Shown: piece after piece, positions 10,770-21,510 of the stretch
Layout of the letters: each line of letters opens with the position of its first letter
Position numbering within the stretch: the first letter of the stretch is position 1
Source: Aurelia coerulea
Taxonomy: Eukaryota; Cnidaria; Scyphozoa; Semaeostomeae; Ulmaridae
Assembly: GCA_039566865.1 (NCBI GenBank)
Contig: CM076943.1
Span: 21,503,163 to 21,567,162 of the forward strand
DNA: 64,000 nt
Direction: 5' to 3'
Made by a program: the position numbers and the translations under genes
Notes under the pieces: model-generated
Databases searched by the model: none
What the model was told of the DNA's origin: nothing
The model's input: the letters and a program-made list of their open reading frames with translations, nothing else

Positions 10770-10815
10770 TCCAACTCTGATGAGGACACAAGTCCGAAAG
10801 GCCTCAGCGTGTTAG
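10770..10815 (+). ncRNA. Hammerhead-ribozyme-like core (type I, short stem III)
   Basis: CTGATGA (10777-10783), stem II GGAC-ACAA-GTCC (10784-10795), GAA (10796-10798), then the self-complementary AGGCCT (10799-10804) and C (10805) as the cleavage nucleotide. This matches the hammerhead consensus CUGANGA - stem II - GAA - stem III - UH. Only the first two stem I pairs (CT with AG at 10806-10807) are clear, so helix I is weak. A palindromic stem III is known from dimer-forming hammerheads of Penelope-like elements and retrozymes. About 110 bp downstream is 'ttgaataaaatta', which could be the 3' end of the host repeat. Confidence 0.45.
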
Positions 10816-11267
10816 AATATATCTTCGTGTTTTTGTCGTCCAACCTCTCTACATCAAGTTTCTATTGTATATTTTACCAAGTTTTTATACTTAGCATGTG
10901 TGCTATGGTTGAATAAAATTATATAGCAAGAACATACTGTTCGATTGTGTTTGTTCTGTGTTTTCGCCAAAGATAAGATATATCACTGAAAGTTCTTAAC
11001 CATGTGATAAGAGACCTTTCAGCCCGTTTCCAGATTGATGCCATGTTAATAAGAAACTAAATAGGCTATTTTTAAAAAATTGGTTTCTTATTTTGAGGGT
11101 TCTTACTGTATTATTGAAACTCTTCGCTATGATTCTCCGTTTGAAAAGTTAGAATGCTCCCAATTTTCGGGATTCTTTTGTTCGGTAATCTTATGTCGAT
11201 TTCCATCAATTCTACCACTCTTTTGGGAATCGCCAGATCTAGAATCATCAATGACAAGCACACTATA

Positions 11268-11776
11268 GGGCTCAAATCTTTTAGAAATCTTTAAAAAGGT
11301 CGGTGTAAAATTCTATTGCAGTTTTCTTTGGAATAAATGGCTTGGAAGGAACTTATAGTACTTTGCTGTAAATCTGCCGTGGACATTTTTTGATAGCTTA
11401 ACTTTTTTCAAAATGGCGGCAATTTAATTTTTTTTGAAAGAATTGATGGAAAATTTTGAAAAAATTTAAATCATCGTAAGTCCTAAAAACAATAGAGGAA
11501 AAATGATACAATCTTCATGAAAACCATAGTTTATAAAGGCCTGCAATTTGGTGAAAAGCAGAAATCAGTTGCTTTTCTGGTTTTGGATTTTGAAATTTGA
11601 TGACGTCATAGCCTCAAATTCAATAAATGCTGCCATTTTTTAAACTAATCAAGATATCAATAAATTTCCATGGCAGATTTACAGCAAAAAATGCTAAGTT
11701 CCTTCCAAGCCATTCAATTCAAAGAAAAACTGTAATAGAATTTTACACCGACCTTTTTAAAGATTTGAGCCATATG
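11268..11776. mobile_element. Mutator-like MITE family 2, copy next to the last FBXO8 exon
   Basis: About 510 bp. The ends hold GGCTCAAATCTTT and AAAGATTTGAGCC in inverse, followed inward by GGTCGGTGTAAAATTCTAT and its complement. The right end is only 34 bp before the exon at 11810, so the branch point and pyrimidine tract lie next to or partly within the element's edge. The left end is disturbed (a partial doubling, 'cttttagaaatcttt') and no clean TSD is seen here, unlike at 36026 and 40001. Confidence 0.7.
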
Positions 11777-11809
11777 CTACTAAGTCATACCATCGTGTCT
11801 TTGTTTCAG

Positions 11810-12090
11810 ATGGCATTGCGGTGCTTTCCTACTCACTGCTCCTTCTAAGCGTCGATTTGTATAGCCCACATGTGAAGAACAAGATGTCAAAACGAGAATT
11901 TATTCGGAACAACCGGCAGATTGTGGCTGATGCCAACAGAGACCTACTTGGTGATTTGTATGACGATGTTTATCTAAATGGACACATTGCTGCAACGTCA
12001 ATGAATGTGAATATGAAATTAAGGCAACCGTTTCGGCCTTATGGCGTGTTATTCGAATTGAAATCGTGGAATGTCCAGTCCTGCTGTTGA
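11810..12090 (+). CDS. FBXO8: FBXO8 orthologue, last coding exon with C-terminal extension
   Basis: Terminal coding exon after TCTTTGTTTCAG, ending at a TGA. It begins by completing Asp, then GIAVLSYSLLLLSVDLYSP, HVKNKMSKREFIRNN and LYDDVYLNGHIA. SPHVKNKMSKREFIRN is nearly word-for-word the vertebrate FBXO8 sequence and the second Sec7 signature (YxxxLLxxDLxxPxVKxKMxxxxFIRN). By recall, vertebrate FBXO8 stops shortly after GHVAA; here the frame continues about 30 residues (TSMNVNMKLRQPF onward, ending QSCC). The four exons together encode 194 residues. No AATAAA occurs in the 87 bases before the next transposon, so the 3' UTR may run into that element. A MITE ends 34 bp upstream of the acceptor. 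Confidence 0.88.
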
Positions 12091-12177
12091 TGTGGAGGAT
12101 TCAGATTTTGCCACCGTAGATTTGTGTGCCTCAAGTTGTCTCTTTAAGAACCTTCGAATGGTCCCATTAACAGCACC

Positions 12178-14727
12178 AACAAGGGCAGATTTTGTAATGC
12201 AATAGCAATATGTGCGTTTGATTGACACCGCAATTCAAAGCGATTAGCGATCGCAGACAATGGAAATTCTCTCCACCAGCAATTCAAAACAAACAAAGCT
12301 GCAAAAGTTTCTCTGAAACACAGGTGCTAGCACGCTCGTTGTGCATTCCAGAAATTGTTTTTAAGAGCAAACATGAGCAAATATCGAAAGAAGAAGGATA
12401 CATCTACACATCTACCACGGGCATTTTATATCTTTGGTGCAGAGGCTGATCAGTAAATGCTTCAATTACACCCAAAAATATAAGAGAATTGAATCGCCTC
12501 CCAATCGGCTTTTGAACCAAATTGATTAAATGCCAATGGCAAATGTGTAGATATATTCCTCTTCTTTCGATCTATGCTCATGTTTTCTCTCAAAAACAAT
12601 TTCTGGAATGCACAACGAGCGAGCAAGCTACCTGGGTTTCAGGGCAACTTTTGCGCAGTGGCGAAGCTGGGCGAAGATGGTAGGTCATGCTCTGGGCGGA
12701 AGGCGAATAGGAGAAGCTCCTTGCGCCGGAGGCGGAAAGGGCGCGGAAAATATCTTTGGCCACGCCCATTTTTCTGCCTGGGAACGCCCATTTTTGTAAA
12801 AGGCTTGAGCAATGCCCATTTCTGTAGAGATATAGAATACACCTATACATTCATGAAAAATTCTTATTTTCAAAAATTTTAGGCCAATAATTGTTCTCAA
12901 AAATGTTCTTGTTTCAAATCAGGCATTTCAGCAGTAAAACATTTGTTTATCACAAATCTGGCAGGCATGTGTTAGGGTTTCAGATTTCATACAATCATTT
13001 CTGTTGAGCAGTTACCAGACATGTTTAATCCTCAATGAAAAGATCATTGACTGAAACTCAAGTCCCAGATCACAGGAATATCTTTTTAAGCAGAAGGGAC
13101 CCCACCAGCTAATAGGCAACAGTAAAATTTGGGGCAATAAAGCTAACAATTCATCTTGCAAGCAGATTGGCTCTTGTTGTGGGAGAAGGTTGTGGGAGAA
13201 GGCTCTGATCTACAACAAATTATGATAACACAGCAAAGGAAGTAGAGTACTCTTGAAAAGTTCCTCAACCAACAAATTTCAGTATGACAATAATCCATAA
13301 AAAGCAAAGTTCTCTTGGAAAGCTCCTTTAGTTAGCAACACATATGCTAATAATAACCTGGTGGGGGGGGGGGTTATTCTTATATAAATAGGGTAAGGGT
13401 GCTCTGGCTGGGGTACAACATATCATGATAGATTTAATGTAATGTATATATTGAAAAGTTCACGTATTTTGATAATGCTGCTTGACTTTGAATTTGTTGG
13501 TAAATTCATTTTATATTCTTTTCAATTTTTCTCAGTTTGAGACCCAGAAAATAATCCAGAAGTTCAGGGAACTCACAGAAATTCTTGTACAAATGACAAA
13601 CCTAAAAATATTAATTTTTTGTCAAAATTTTAGGCCCAAAGAGTATCTTGAGCACCCCTTTCCTAGCCAAAGCAAAGTACCCTGGAGATAATAATAATGC
13701 AGAGAGAAAATTCTCTTGCAAAAGTTACTTTTGTCAACAAATTATGATAATACTGCATGAACAGGAAAATTTTCTTCGATGGGAAGTCTAAAATACTAGG
13801 CTTGTCTATGAATATGGCAAAGAGAACACTTGCACATATTTTTTTAGAGAAACTAAGAATTTTGCTCGGTACTGAAAGCACCTTAACATTATCAGATTTG
13901 CAGTACTCAGAGTTTCTTACGAGTTTCTAACAGGTCCTATCACAATCTTCATGTTCACTGCCTATGCCATTATGAACATTTCAAAACGATGTTTTTTAAG
14001 CATTTCCAATGTTTAGACATTGCTCAAGTACTTTTCAAGTAATATGATACAGGAAACGAGTGAAAACACTGTAAAATATGTTAGGCACATCCTTTATCAA
14101 ATTAAATAGTTTCTTAATCATTATTTTCACAGTACTGGAATTTCCCCACAGCCTACCTTCCTACCTTCCTTTTACCACGAGACTTCTTGGAACATCCTGG
14201 GACACTGTCTTTCCTCTTCAGAACAAGCTTTGCTTTGCATTTGGATTTTGGTTATTGGCCTAGATAGGCCTATCACATACCCTCACTTTCTGGCTTCTGC
14301 TCGCCTGAAGCTGCACCAGATTTTCTCGATAACTAAGCTGCACAATGTCTCCCTCGATAAAGAAGGACTTCCAGTGAATCTTTGCATTCCACAATAATCA
14401 AAATTCAAATAATAATTCTCCAACTAGACGTGTATGTAGGGGCACTGACACCTCATCTTGAACGGAGCCTAGGCCAGTCAACTTCACAAGACAAAGTTTA
14501 TATCGTCATAATTTCCATTGTTTCAATGCGTATCCTGCTTCTGAACTTCAGCAGGACCTTGAGTCGAAAACTGGCGCAATGGGCATGCGTTAGATCACTT
14601 TTGCGGCTTTGTTTGTTTTGAATTATTGGTTGAGAGAATTTCCTTTGTCTGCGATCGTTAATCGCTTTGAATTGCGGTGTCAATCAAAAGTAACTCATGC
14701 TATTGTCTTACAAAATCTGCCCTTGTT
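12178..14727. mobile_element. Mutator-like MITE family 1, split by a 1.94-kb insertion
   Basis: Starts AACAAGGGCAGATTTTG and ends AAAATCTGCCCTTGTT, with the perfect 9-bp TSD AACAGCACC on both sides (12169-12177 and 14728-14736). Without the insertion at 12656-14597 and its duplicated target it would be about 600 bp, the usual family length. It begins 87 bp after the FBXO8 stop codon, so it may lie in or near the 3' UTR. Confidence 0.82.
12656..14597. mobile_element. Unclassified 1.94-kb insertion with 8-bp TSD
   Basis: Sequence interrupting the MITE above. CTTTTGCG lies directly on both sides (12648-12655 and 14598-14605), and intact MITE copies have it only once, so the boundaries are secure. 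The left end, CAGTGGCGAAGCTGGGCG, looks hAT-like, but the right end (...GCATGCGTTAGATCA) is not its inverse. A GC-rich start (12656-12800) gives way to AT-rich sequence. I see no transposase or reverse transcriptase; possibly an internally rearranged hAT element. Confidence 0.6.
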
Positions 14728-15102
14728 AACAGCACCTGGATTGGCATATGGTCGGGAGAAAACTACTAATGATAAAACTAGCACATTGTATTTTATAACC
14801 TTGCCACTTATCGTTTCTTTTTGTAGCTAAAAAACAATGGGTGTGTAGGCGGTTTCTTTAGCCTATTTATGCCAATGCCAATATCCTTTAAGAGCACCTT
14901 GAACTGTGTCCCTAAGATCACTTCCAGTTGCCACCTTAGGTTTGCTCCTGTCTCCTATTTGCTACCCTAAAGGGAAACTAAACTAAAAAGATGTTGGTCG
15001 GTTCGAAAGAGAATGATCTGAAAAGTCTAAAGATGGAATATTTTCTTTTTCATCTACACTTTTAGCGTTGTGTGGGGTTTCTGGTTTTGGTCCGCTTATC
15101 TA

Positions 15103-15705
15103 CCGGGTGTGCCAAAATTAACTACGCACGTTTGGCAGGCCACAATAAATCGTACAATGGACCGATTTTGAAAATTTATGACTTAATCGTTAGCAGAAAG
15201 CCTGAATTAGATACTAGGCTTTTTGCAAATTTTTCATTTTCAGTTTTTAGAGCTAGAAGCGAGTTTCCTAAAATTTTAGTTTTCGAAAACGCTGAAAACG
15301 ATCAAAAAACATCGATCAAGTTTTCTAAAGAATCGACATGAATGTTCAAAGAGAGAACTTGTTCGTGGTGATTTGCGATTTAGAAATTGACCAATTGTAA
15401 TCTGCTGTACGAGAGTTCGTACTAAACCCCCAAATCCGCCTGAAAACGTTTTCTCTTTGTTCATTCATATCGAAACTTTTAAAATTTGGATCGACATTTT
15501 TTGATCGTTTTCAATGTTTTCGAAAACGAAAATTTTAAGAAACTCGCTTGTAGCTCTAGAAACTGAGCACGGAAAAATTTGCAAAAAGTCCTAGAATCTA
15601 ATTCAGGCTCTCTGCTAAAGATTAAGTCATGAATCTCCAAAATCGGTCTAGTGTACGATTTACTGTGGCCTGCCATACGTGCATAGTTTATTTTGGCGCA
15701 CCCAG
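15103..15705. mobile_element. Tc1/mariner-like MITE (CCGGGTGTGCC variant)
   Basis: 603 bp between TA dinucleotides. The left end CCGGGTGTGCCAAAATTAAC mirrors the right GGCGCACCCAG. Long arms repeat inverted: 'gcaggccacaataaatcg' near 15138 with 'actgtggcctgcc' near 15663, and 'tttgcaaatttttc' with 'gaaaaatttgcaaa'. Non-coding. Confidence 0.75.
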
Positions 15706-16088
15706 TAGAACGCTGGGCAACAGCAAACTGTGGCGTCATACTTTCAGAAGCCATAAAATCGCAACCCCTTTGTCCTATTTAAATACTTTTTCGTTGTTCA
15801 CATCAAAATGGTAGCTAACTATATACGTGACATAAAATGTTTTATTTAGTTCCCCATTAAGAGCTCCTTGGCTTGTTCTGTGGCTTATAAAGTATAGGTT
15901 TTTGAAGCATTTGTCTCCTAAGTATCAATGAACGAGTGAGAAAAGTGATCTTGCTGTTTTCAACATCCAGATAGTTTTGTGCCATACCAAGCGATGTACG
16001 AGTTTGAGTACTTGTTCTTTCCTGAGGCTTCAATAAACATCATAAAATCTCAAAACATCTCGGTAGGCTTCGAGGGTATTTTCATAAC

Positions 16089-16598
16089 TGAACAGTGCAA
16101 AGTTTATTTTATAACATGGCCGGTGCAAAACGTAACGGGGCAACTACTTTTTTTTAGCTTGTACAGAACTGGGTCAACACTTTTTACAAAGCAAATATGA
16201 ACGGGGCAGTACCTTTTTATAAGCTCAAGATGAAGTTTGAAATATGAAATGGCTAATTTTGAGGCCAAAATTGTGGATCATGCAAGTTGAGAAATGCTTG
16301 GAAGGATGTGTATGAACATGAAGCAAAATGTCCTTGTCAGTTACTTGCAAGAACGATTCATCAGTCATTTCTCTTCATTTTCAAAGTCGATTTCTTCGTT
16401 TGCAAAGTCTCGTAAAGGCAAGAATTGATTATTTTATGGTCTTTGGCTAATTCATCGGTGGTACGATACAACATTTGTTGTTCATGAATACGGGGCAGAT
16501 ACATTTTTTTAAGGAAAGGGTGACGGGGCAGTTGGTTTTTTTGGCAATAATTTCATACAGGGCGAGCAGATTTTTTTGCAAGAATTTTTGTTCTCCGC
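16089..16598. mobile_element. PIF/Harbinger-like MITE, copy lacking its right end
   Basis: From 'gaacagtgcaaagtttatt' through 'gcaagaatttttgttctcc' it follows the intact copies at 19690 and 34671 closely, but the terminal GCCGGTG...CTGTCCC part is replaced by unrelated sequence. No TSD can be tested. Frames inside (for example 16475-16741) are chance openings. Confidence 0.7.
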
Positions 16599-17769
16599 TC
16601 TCCTTTGGCTTTACATGGAGACCGTTGTGTCATCGTGGTTTCTTCTCTTTATCTTTCAGCTTCACCGTATTTGAAAGGATTCCTGAGGGGATTTTTCCAA
16701 ATCGTGATTCTAAAATCCAAGGCCCCCTCTCTCTTTCGTAATACTTAAGTCTGTAAATCAAATAGCGCAGGTGCATAGAAGAGATCTTTTACAGGAACAT
16801 GTTGAGAGAAATCTTCAAACGTATTGTTAAAACTTGTACGAGAATATATTTTTTTGATTCTTAACCGTCTTAGCTACTCTTATTGATCTTAATTTATAGT
16901 GTTTTACAATGTCGTTTTTGGAGTGCTATGAATCTTAAATGACAAATGTATGACAAAATGAGCCAGGTGTGTTTGAAACTTTTTTTATTGCTGCAAAAAC
17001 TACAGATCCCAGAGTAGTATCTTTGAATGCTGAACAGTATTCAGCTACTCTTATTGATCTTAACTTAAATATAAACTTAAACATTAACTTAAACATAAAT
17101 GTACAACCAAAAACTATGTAGAGTAAAACTGTTTTTGAGCATAGAACTACGATTATTTTCCCAAATAATGCAAACTAGATATCATTCGAAAGAGTTTAGT
17201 GAGCGAAACTTGATTCTTGCAAGCATTGTAAAATGTTGTTTACTTAATGGTTTAGTCCCTTGGGAATTTTAGGAAGTTTTTTGCTTCACAAATGTGTCAA
17301 ACCTCCATACACCATTCGAAAGCGCAGGTCTTGGCAAACAGTAATATGAAGTTAGATCTTGCTTAATGTAACTAGTTTGACCGTCGCCTGTCCCCAAATG
17401 CACTGTGGTCAGTTTTTTGCTCCTATACTTTCTTAATGAAATTTGACAGAAAAAACCTCGACCAGGGGCTACTCTGAAGGTCACTGTTTCATAAGGAACG
17501 ACTTTTACCGTATTCTGCTTGCAGATTCCTAATCAGAAGGCGGCATCACACTTTCATAGGATGCCAAATTTTTTTTACAAGAATGATAAACAAAAAACTG
17601 CAGATAATTCCAAAATGACTGAACCTCCCTTATGTCAACAACATTTCATAATGCTTGAGAGATTCAAATTCCGCTCTCAAGTATGTTTTAGATGATACCA
17701 AGCATGCAGTGTTTTGCAATATAATGATAGCTCGATGACCAAAAACCGCGTTACTCTACATAGTTTTTG

Positions 17770-18064
17770 CATGGGTAGTTAGACACTGCTGGTGTGCTTC
17801 TATGGAGGAGCGCTGGATAATATGTATCTGCGGGGGAAATTTTCTATAGTACTGCGGAGGAAATTTTGTATAGTACTGCGGAGGAGATATCGGAAGCGAA
17901 GAGAGAAGGAGAGAGAAGAATTAAGAAAGAAGAATCATTTTAATAGTTTAATATTTTCGTTCTTTCGATATCTCCTCCGCAGTACTACAAAAAAGTTCCA
18001 CTGCAGATACATATTATCCAGCGCTCCTCCATAGAAGCACACCAGCAGTGTCTAACTACCCATG
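17770..18064. mobile_element. Palindromic MITE (CATGGGTAGTTAG ends)
   Basis: 295-bp near-perfect palindrome. It starts CATGGGTAGTTAGACACTGC and ends GCAGTGTCTAACTACCCATG. The arms extend through 'ttctatggaggagcgctgg' and the ATATCTCCTCCGCAGTACTA sequence with a central purine-rich loop (about 17895-17935). The left part has two tandem copies of GTACTGCGGAGGA. Non-coding. Confidence 0.75.
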
Positions 18065-18183
18065 GTATGAAGTGTACCGTTATTGTATCTATATGTATAT
18101 ATGTCTTGTCTTCTTCTCGTCGTTCACTTTATATCTGTCTTATGTATAATATATATATATGTAGGCCTACTTTAAATAAATGG

Positions 18184-18184
<1 letters not shown>

Positions 18185-18219
<35 letters not shown>
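18185..18219. repeat. (TAA)n microsatellite
   Basis: About eleven uninterrupted AAT/TAA triplets. It lies in the spacer of the larger inverted repeat. Confidence 0.9.
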
Positions 18220-18220
<1 letters not shown>

Positions 18221-18828
18221 TCTGCAAGCAGAATACGGAAAGAGTCGTTCCTTGTAAAACAGAGAGCTCAGGAATAGCTCCTGGTCGAGGTTATTCCTGC
18301 CCAATTCTATTAAGAAAGTATAGGAGCATAAAACTGACCACATTCTATGATAGGCGACGGTCAAACCAATAGCTCCATAGCTCCATGGCTATAGCTCCAT
18401 GCAAATAGTTCTCAATGTAACATCTAACTTCAGATTGCTGTTTGTGAAGACCTGCACTTTCGAATGATGTATAGGAGGTTGGGAAAATTTGTGCAGCAAA
18501 AAACTTCGGATAATTACCAAAGGACTAAAGCCTCCTTAAATTGCCAAAAATTTACGGCGCTAGCAAGAAGCAAGTTCTGCTCGCTAAACTCTTTCGAATG
18601 CTATCTAGTTTGCATTGTTTTGGAAAATAATGCTGGTCCCATGGCCAAAAACAGTTTTGCTCTGCATAGTTTTTGGTCGTATTTTAATGTCTGACAAAAT
18701 TAGCCAGGTATCTCGATGAGTTGTTTTAAGAGCTTCGTTTAGTGCTCTGCACTTATAGATCCCAGAATAGTACTCTTTAAATTTTCAGTAGTCTTAAGCT
18801 ACTCGTAGACTCACGAAATAGTCCCAGT

Positions 18829-18865
18829 TATCGCAACAACAACAGCAACAGCAATGACAACAACA
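18829..18865. repeat. (CAA)n-type microsatellite
   Basis: Interrupted CAACAACAACAGCAACAGCAA and ACAACAACAACAAC tract. Simple sequence with no coding context. Confidence 0.8.
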
Positions 18866-19200
18866 ACAACTATATATTTTTGCTCAAACTGGGACTTATG
18901 GACTTTCACATCAAAAAGTGGGACGAAAATAAACAATGGGCACACAGATTTTTCTGTGCCCTTGGAAACGAGGTTAGTGGCCTCTTTTCGGTAGTTGGAA
19001 AATTTCAGGAGCCGTGACGCGTTGGCGTGCACTATTGCTAGATGAAGATTGCCTTCAAAATGAGGTAATTCTTGTTGAAACTGAAAGGTTTGTTAATTCT
19101 TACATTAAAGAAACATTCATGCGAATACTTGTGGCTTTTGTTCATTGCTAACGTCACTCAAAACTTGACTTTTGAGGCGTTTTATTGTCTGACGATTGAG

Positions 19201-19541
19201 CATGGGTGAGAGGAAACAAAGTAAATGTATGATAAAATGTATAAACAAATCGTACCTGTGTCTTTATTTTTGTTGTTTTCGCCTCCAATTTACCTGCAGC
19301 AGCATGCTCAAATCAACTCCTAACTTCAAATCCCGCCGTCAACAAGGGAGAAATCGCAAACGAGGACGGCCTCGCTTTTACAGAACACAGAAAAATTTAG
19401 GCCGTTGCAGATTTGAAGTTAGGAGTTGATTTGAGCATGCTGCTGCAGGTAAATTGGAGGCGAAAACAACAAAAATAAAGACACAGGTACGATTTGTTTA
19501 TACATTTTATCATACATTTACTTTGTTTCCTCTCACCCATG
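19201..19541. mobile_element. Fold-back element with perfect 132-bp arms
   Basis: Bases 19201-19332 and 19410-19541 are exact inverse complements over 132 positions by eye, separated by a 77-bp loop. Ends are CATGGGTGAGAGGAAAC and its inverse. GATTGAG lies directly outside both ends (19194-19200 and 19542-19548), a 7-bp TSD, or 8 bp if one terminal base is counted differently. The absence of differences between arms implies a very recent origin or gene conversion. Identical short peptides can be read from both strands, which is only a consequence of the symmetry. Confidence 0.85.
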
Positions 19542-19689
19542 GATTGAGCTGACAATTTAGGCCCACCGCCATTACTCGCCTTTCGTACAGCGTTGCTATG
19601 GTTTCCATATCGGACATGAAATCGAGGGAAACAATTTCGTCCCAATTTTCAATGTGAAAGTCTATGAGCCGTAGTTATAGCGTCCATCA

Positions 19690-20232
19690 GGGACAGTGCA
19701 AAGTTCATTTTATAACATGGCCGGTGCAAAACGTAACGGGGCAACTACTTTTTTTTAGCTTGTACAGAACTGGATCAACACTTTTTACAAAGCAAATATG
19801 AACGGGGCAGTACCTTTTTATAAGCTCAAGATGAAGTTTGAAATATGAAATGGCTAATTTTGAGGCCAAAATTGTGGATCATGCAAGTTGAGAAATGCTT
19901 GGAAGGATGTGTATGAACATGACGCAAAATGTCCTTGTCGGTCGTTTGCAAGAATGATTCATCAGTCATTTCTCTTCATCTTCAAAGTCGATTTCTTCGT
20001 TTACAAAGTCTCGTAAAGGCAAAAATTGATTTTTGTATGGTCTTTGGCTAATTCATCGGTGGTACGATACAACATTTGTTGTTCATGAATACGGGGCAGA
20101 TACATTTTTTTAAGGAAAGTGTGACGGGGCAGTTGGTTTTTTGGCAATAATTTCATACAGGGCGAGCAGATTTTTTTGCAAGAATTTTTGTTCTCCACCG
20201 GCCATGTAATATAATAAATTTTGCCCTGTCCC
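19690..20232. mobile_element. PIF/Harbinger-like MITE, intact (TSD TCA)
   Basis: 543 bp, starting GGGACAGTGCAAAGTTCATT and ending TTTTGCCCTGTCCC. TCA flanks both ends (19687-19689 and 20233-20235). Inner end sequences ACATGGCCGGTG and CACCGGCCATGT are also inverse. A 3-bp TNA target with G-rich ends suggests PIF/Harbinger. Copies at 34671 (TSD TTA) and 16089. Confidence 0.8.
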
Positions 20233-20918
20233 TCAGCCTATCAATAGCAATAACTACGAACTTGCAATCAGTCTAAGCTACTCGTACCGATCTTAACTTA
20301 TGGTGCATTTTAATTTATGTCATTGTTTTGGAGTACTATTACGTGCACATGACTGCATTATTTGTACCTGGTAACCAACAAAAAGTGAACCGAGAAAACA
20401 TTTTACGCTTAAAGGGTGCTGTACAAGATTTTTGTAGACAATCAGAAAGCACGGGACAGCCCGCACACGTGACTAAAGCCTTGGGTTTTTTATTGCAGCC
20501 AGCTTCATCGCAGCTTCTACGTAAGTTTCATTGCAGTGTTTTCTTGTCAATGTCTATAAAATGTGATGGAACTTTTGATACCCATTAAAACTTTCAAATA
20601 TTCGGCGTTAGAAAAATAGAACAACTCCTCCACCAAAGCTTCGATCACCAAGATTATCGCAGATTCTTTGGATTGCTATTCTTTGTGCAAAATCGCCATT
20701 TGCTATGTAGTGTTTGGCCTAAACACATTCGATGATTTGACACGCAGAGCCATACAGAGAGGACGGGTTGTGCCAGGGTTGTACAGTCCCTTTTTAAAAG
20801 AGTAATCAACAGAAATCAGCGATTAACGATGGGATCGATGATACTGAACATTTCTTGCTGCAATGCCATGCATATGATGATCAAAGGCATGATCTCCTAG
20901 GCTGCAAATAATGTTGTA

Positions 20919-21510
20919 CCGGGTGTCCCAAAATGATGTATTATTGTTCGAGTGCTTACATGTCCATAGCCAATAAACCGATTTTCAAAACTTTGTTTTA
21001 TTTGATTGCCTAGAGGCTGAATTGTATTTTAAGATGTTGGTTGCGGATTTACCAAGGTGTTTTCATGTCGAAAAGAAGATCGATAAACTTCTTCAAATTC
21101 AAGCCTTAGATGGCATGAGAAAGAAACGGCCTATTTTCCAGTCAACATTTTAGATGTGATGCAAAAGGCTGAACTCTTTTTCGTATTCTCTGAACTCAGT
21201 ATTAACTGAATTGGTATTCTCTGAATGCCGTATATTCTATGAACGACATATAAGTTCAGCCTTTTGCATCACATCTAAAATGTTGACTGGCAAAGAAGGC
21301 CGTTTCTTTTTCATGCCATATAAGGCTTGAATATGAGCAGGTTTATCGATCTTCTTTTCGACATGAAGAAATCGGCGTAAACCACAGCCAACGGCCTCCA
21401 ATACAATTTAGCCCTTCTGCAATTGGATAAAGAAAAGTTTTTGAAAATCGGTTCATTGGTGATGGAGATATAAGCAATCAAACGATAATATATCATTTTG
21501 GGACACCCGG
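20919..21510. mobile_element. Tc1/mariner-like MITE (CCGGGTGTCCC), 592-bp form
   Basis: TA-flanked, with perfect CCGGGTGTCCCAAAATGATG ends. It is longer than the 211-bp copies. Its centre carries an extra inverted pair: 'cattttagatgtgatgcaaaaggct' near 21148 and its inverse near 21255. The longer form may be the parent of the deleted short form. Confidence 0.8.

Larger units (their letters stand above)
17105..18680. repeat. Large inverted repeat of about 430-bp arms
   Basis: Left arm 17105-17528 and right arm 18223-18680 are diverged inverse copies. Paired phrases include 'aactagatatcattcgaaagagttta' on the left with its inverse near 18590, and 'aacgacttttaccgtattctg' with its inverse near 18230. 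The spacer holds a younger MITE (17770-18064) and a TAA tract. Outside the arms, 16950-17065 and 18690-18800 are direct, not inverted, relatives, so the region was built by more than one event. Confidence 0.6.

Noticed and set aside
19196..19645. The same cysteine-rich peptide read from both strands (MGERKQSKCMIKCINKSYLC).
   Set aside because: It is a product of the perfect palindrome at 19201-19541, not two genes.
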